DNA of 22,772 nt from RGIG6353 sp045531285 (lineage in GTDB: Bacteria > Bacillota > Clostridia > Oscillospirales > SIG627). Positions 22,127-22,772 of this stretch are shown here, in pieces. Under the pieces are notes generated by a model that worked only from the letters and a program-made list of their open reading frames with translations, did not search any database and was not told the origin of the DNA. The translations under genes were made by a program, and so were the position numbers. Where the stretch lies: positions 1 through 22,772 of the forward strand of contig JAZSDT010000152.1 of the NCBI GenBank assembly GCA_045531285.1, written 5' to 3'. Every line of letters starts with the position of its first letter. Positions within the stretch are counted from its first letter, which is position 1.

Positions 22127-22468
22127 ATTTTTAATTGGGCATTTACAAAAAAATAAATAGGCCATTTGTACACACCAATACAGCAGAAAGAAATCGGAAT
22201 CGGCATTGGCATATTGTGATTGCAATGGTGAGATATCGGACGTAAGAGACATTTGAGTATTGACTATTTTGTTGGGCTGTGGTATAGTGTTATTGATGAA
22301 CGGAGTTTCATGCGTGAAGGTCACTATACGGCCAGATCCAACTTGATACTTTCCGTTCATTATCTTTTTATCGTACACCACCTCATTATTTGCTAAATAC
22401 TTTGATAAATCATCGGGGGCTAACTGAGTGACAACAGTATTATAGTATCCTTCGTTATACCCATTCAT
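22109..22468 (-). CDS. Doubtful small protein, 119 residues
   Basis: Reading the minus strand from the ATG at 22468 gives 119 residues with a plausible soluble N-terminal part (VVTQLAPDDLSKYLANN, KKIMNGKYQVGSGRIVTF). The last 20 or so residues (LFFCKCPIKNEKEQG) are encoded over A/T-rich sequence and the terminator stem of the opposite gene, so the true end may have been lost. No strong Shine-Dalgarno or promoter is seen. It could be a truncated gene of the decayed stretch or chance. I give it for completeness. Confidence 0.3.
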   Translation of the reverse strand: MNGYNEGYYNTVVTQLAPDDLSKYLANNEVVYDKKIMNGKYQVGSGRIVTFTHETPFINNTIPQPNKIVNTQMSLTSDISPLQSQYANADSDFFLLYWCVQMAYLFFCKCPIKNEKEQG

Positions 22469-22600
22469 ACTTATCTCGGACAGAGACTAAATAAAAAAGC
22501 GGTCAGCAACGGCGGACATTGGCACGACGTATTCACTCTGTAGACGAAAACAGTGCATACGGGTTCGGTCGTTGCCTTTGTGGAATTTCTTAGTAAAACG

Positions 22601-22630
22601 AAAAAAGCAGTTGCCAAAGCAACTGCTTTT
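22601..22630 (-). terminator. Terminator of the 5S rRNA gene
   Basis: A perfect 11-bp stem, AAAAGCAGTTG (22603-22613) with CAACTGCTTTT (22620-22630), and a six-base loop. On the minus strand it lies four bases after the 5S end and finishes in T6, as at the end of an rRNA operon. Confidence 0.92.
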
Positions 22631-22634
22631 AAGT

Positions 22635-22750
<116 letters not shown>

Positions 22751-22772
22751 TTCAAGTGTAACTGTGTACACT

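Overview
The window looks like a chromosomal segment of an uncultured, low-to-moderate G+C member of the Clostridia (Firmicutes), probably a gut-type carbohydrate degrader. The grounds are strong AGGAGG-type ribosome-binding sites, several near-consensus sigma-A promoters with exactly 17-bp spacers, Firmicutes-style cre/LacI-type operators, a Clostridia-type membrane-anchored ComEC-like metallo-hydrolase, and a 5S rRNA with the usual bacterial core. The genus cannot be named from the sequence alone. TAA, TAG and TGA are all used as genuine stops, so the code is standard bacterial.

Layout, left to right. (1) 1-2577, minus strand: a nagB-nagA-oxidoreductase operon for GlcNAc-6-phosphate/GlcN-6-phosphate catabolism, with a good promoter and a cre/LacI-type operator; the oxidoreductase runs off the left edge. 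(2) 2636-4236, minus: a single serine hydrolase of the beta-lactamase/PBP fold with a near-perfect promoter, a second operator of the same type, and its own terminator. (3) 4252-5632, minus: a cytosolic neutral-ceramidase-like metallohydrolase with its own promoter. (4) 5744-9007, minus: sugar isomerase, Gfo/Idh/MocA oxidoreductase and CE15-like esterase in a tight operon that ends in a frameshifted remnant. (5) 9130-12978, plus: a divergent AraC regulator, then a GH78-like alpha-L-rhamnosidase, an SGNH esterase and an ABM-domain protein, closed by a bidirectional terminator. (6) 13002-14354, minus: the ComEC-like metallo-hydrolase. (7) 14494-20821, minus: a possible long transcript with a deacetylase-fold protein, YgjV-like membrane protein, cupin, a CocE/NonD hydrolase split by an in-frame TAG, SGNH hydrolase, NUDIX hydrolase, zinc-ribbon membrane protein and a membrane-anchored coiled-coil protein. 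(8) 20822-22600: a decayed stretch with a frameshifted HTH-containing remnant and small unknown genes. (9) 22601-22750, minus: a 5S rRNA gene with its terminator, presumably the end of an rRNA operon that lies to the right.

Functionally, most of the window handles carbohydrates and esters inside the cell. There are at least six hydrolases with esterase, amidase or glycosidase folds (serine hydrolase, ceramidase-like, CE15-like, GH78-like, two SGNH, CocE). None has a visible signal peptide, and no transporter is encoded here. The most coherent candidate for a new pathway is the AraC-centred divergent cluster at 5744-12903. There a rhamnosidase, two esterases, a sugar dehydrogenase, a TIM-barrel isomerase and an ABM protein could together take apart an imported, esterified, rhamnose-containing oligosaccharide or glycoside. 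No CRISPR array, tRNA, prophage or complete insertion sequence was seen.
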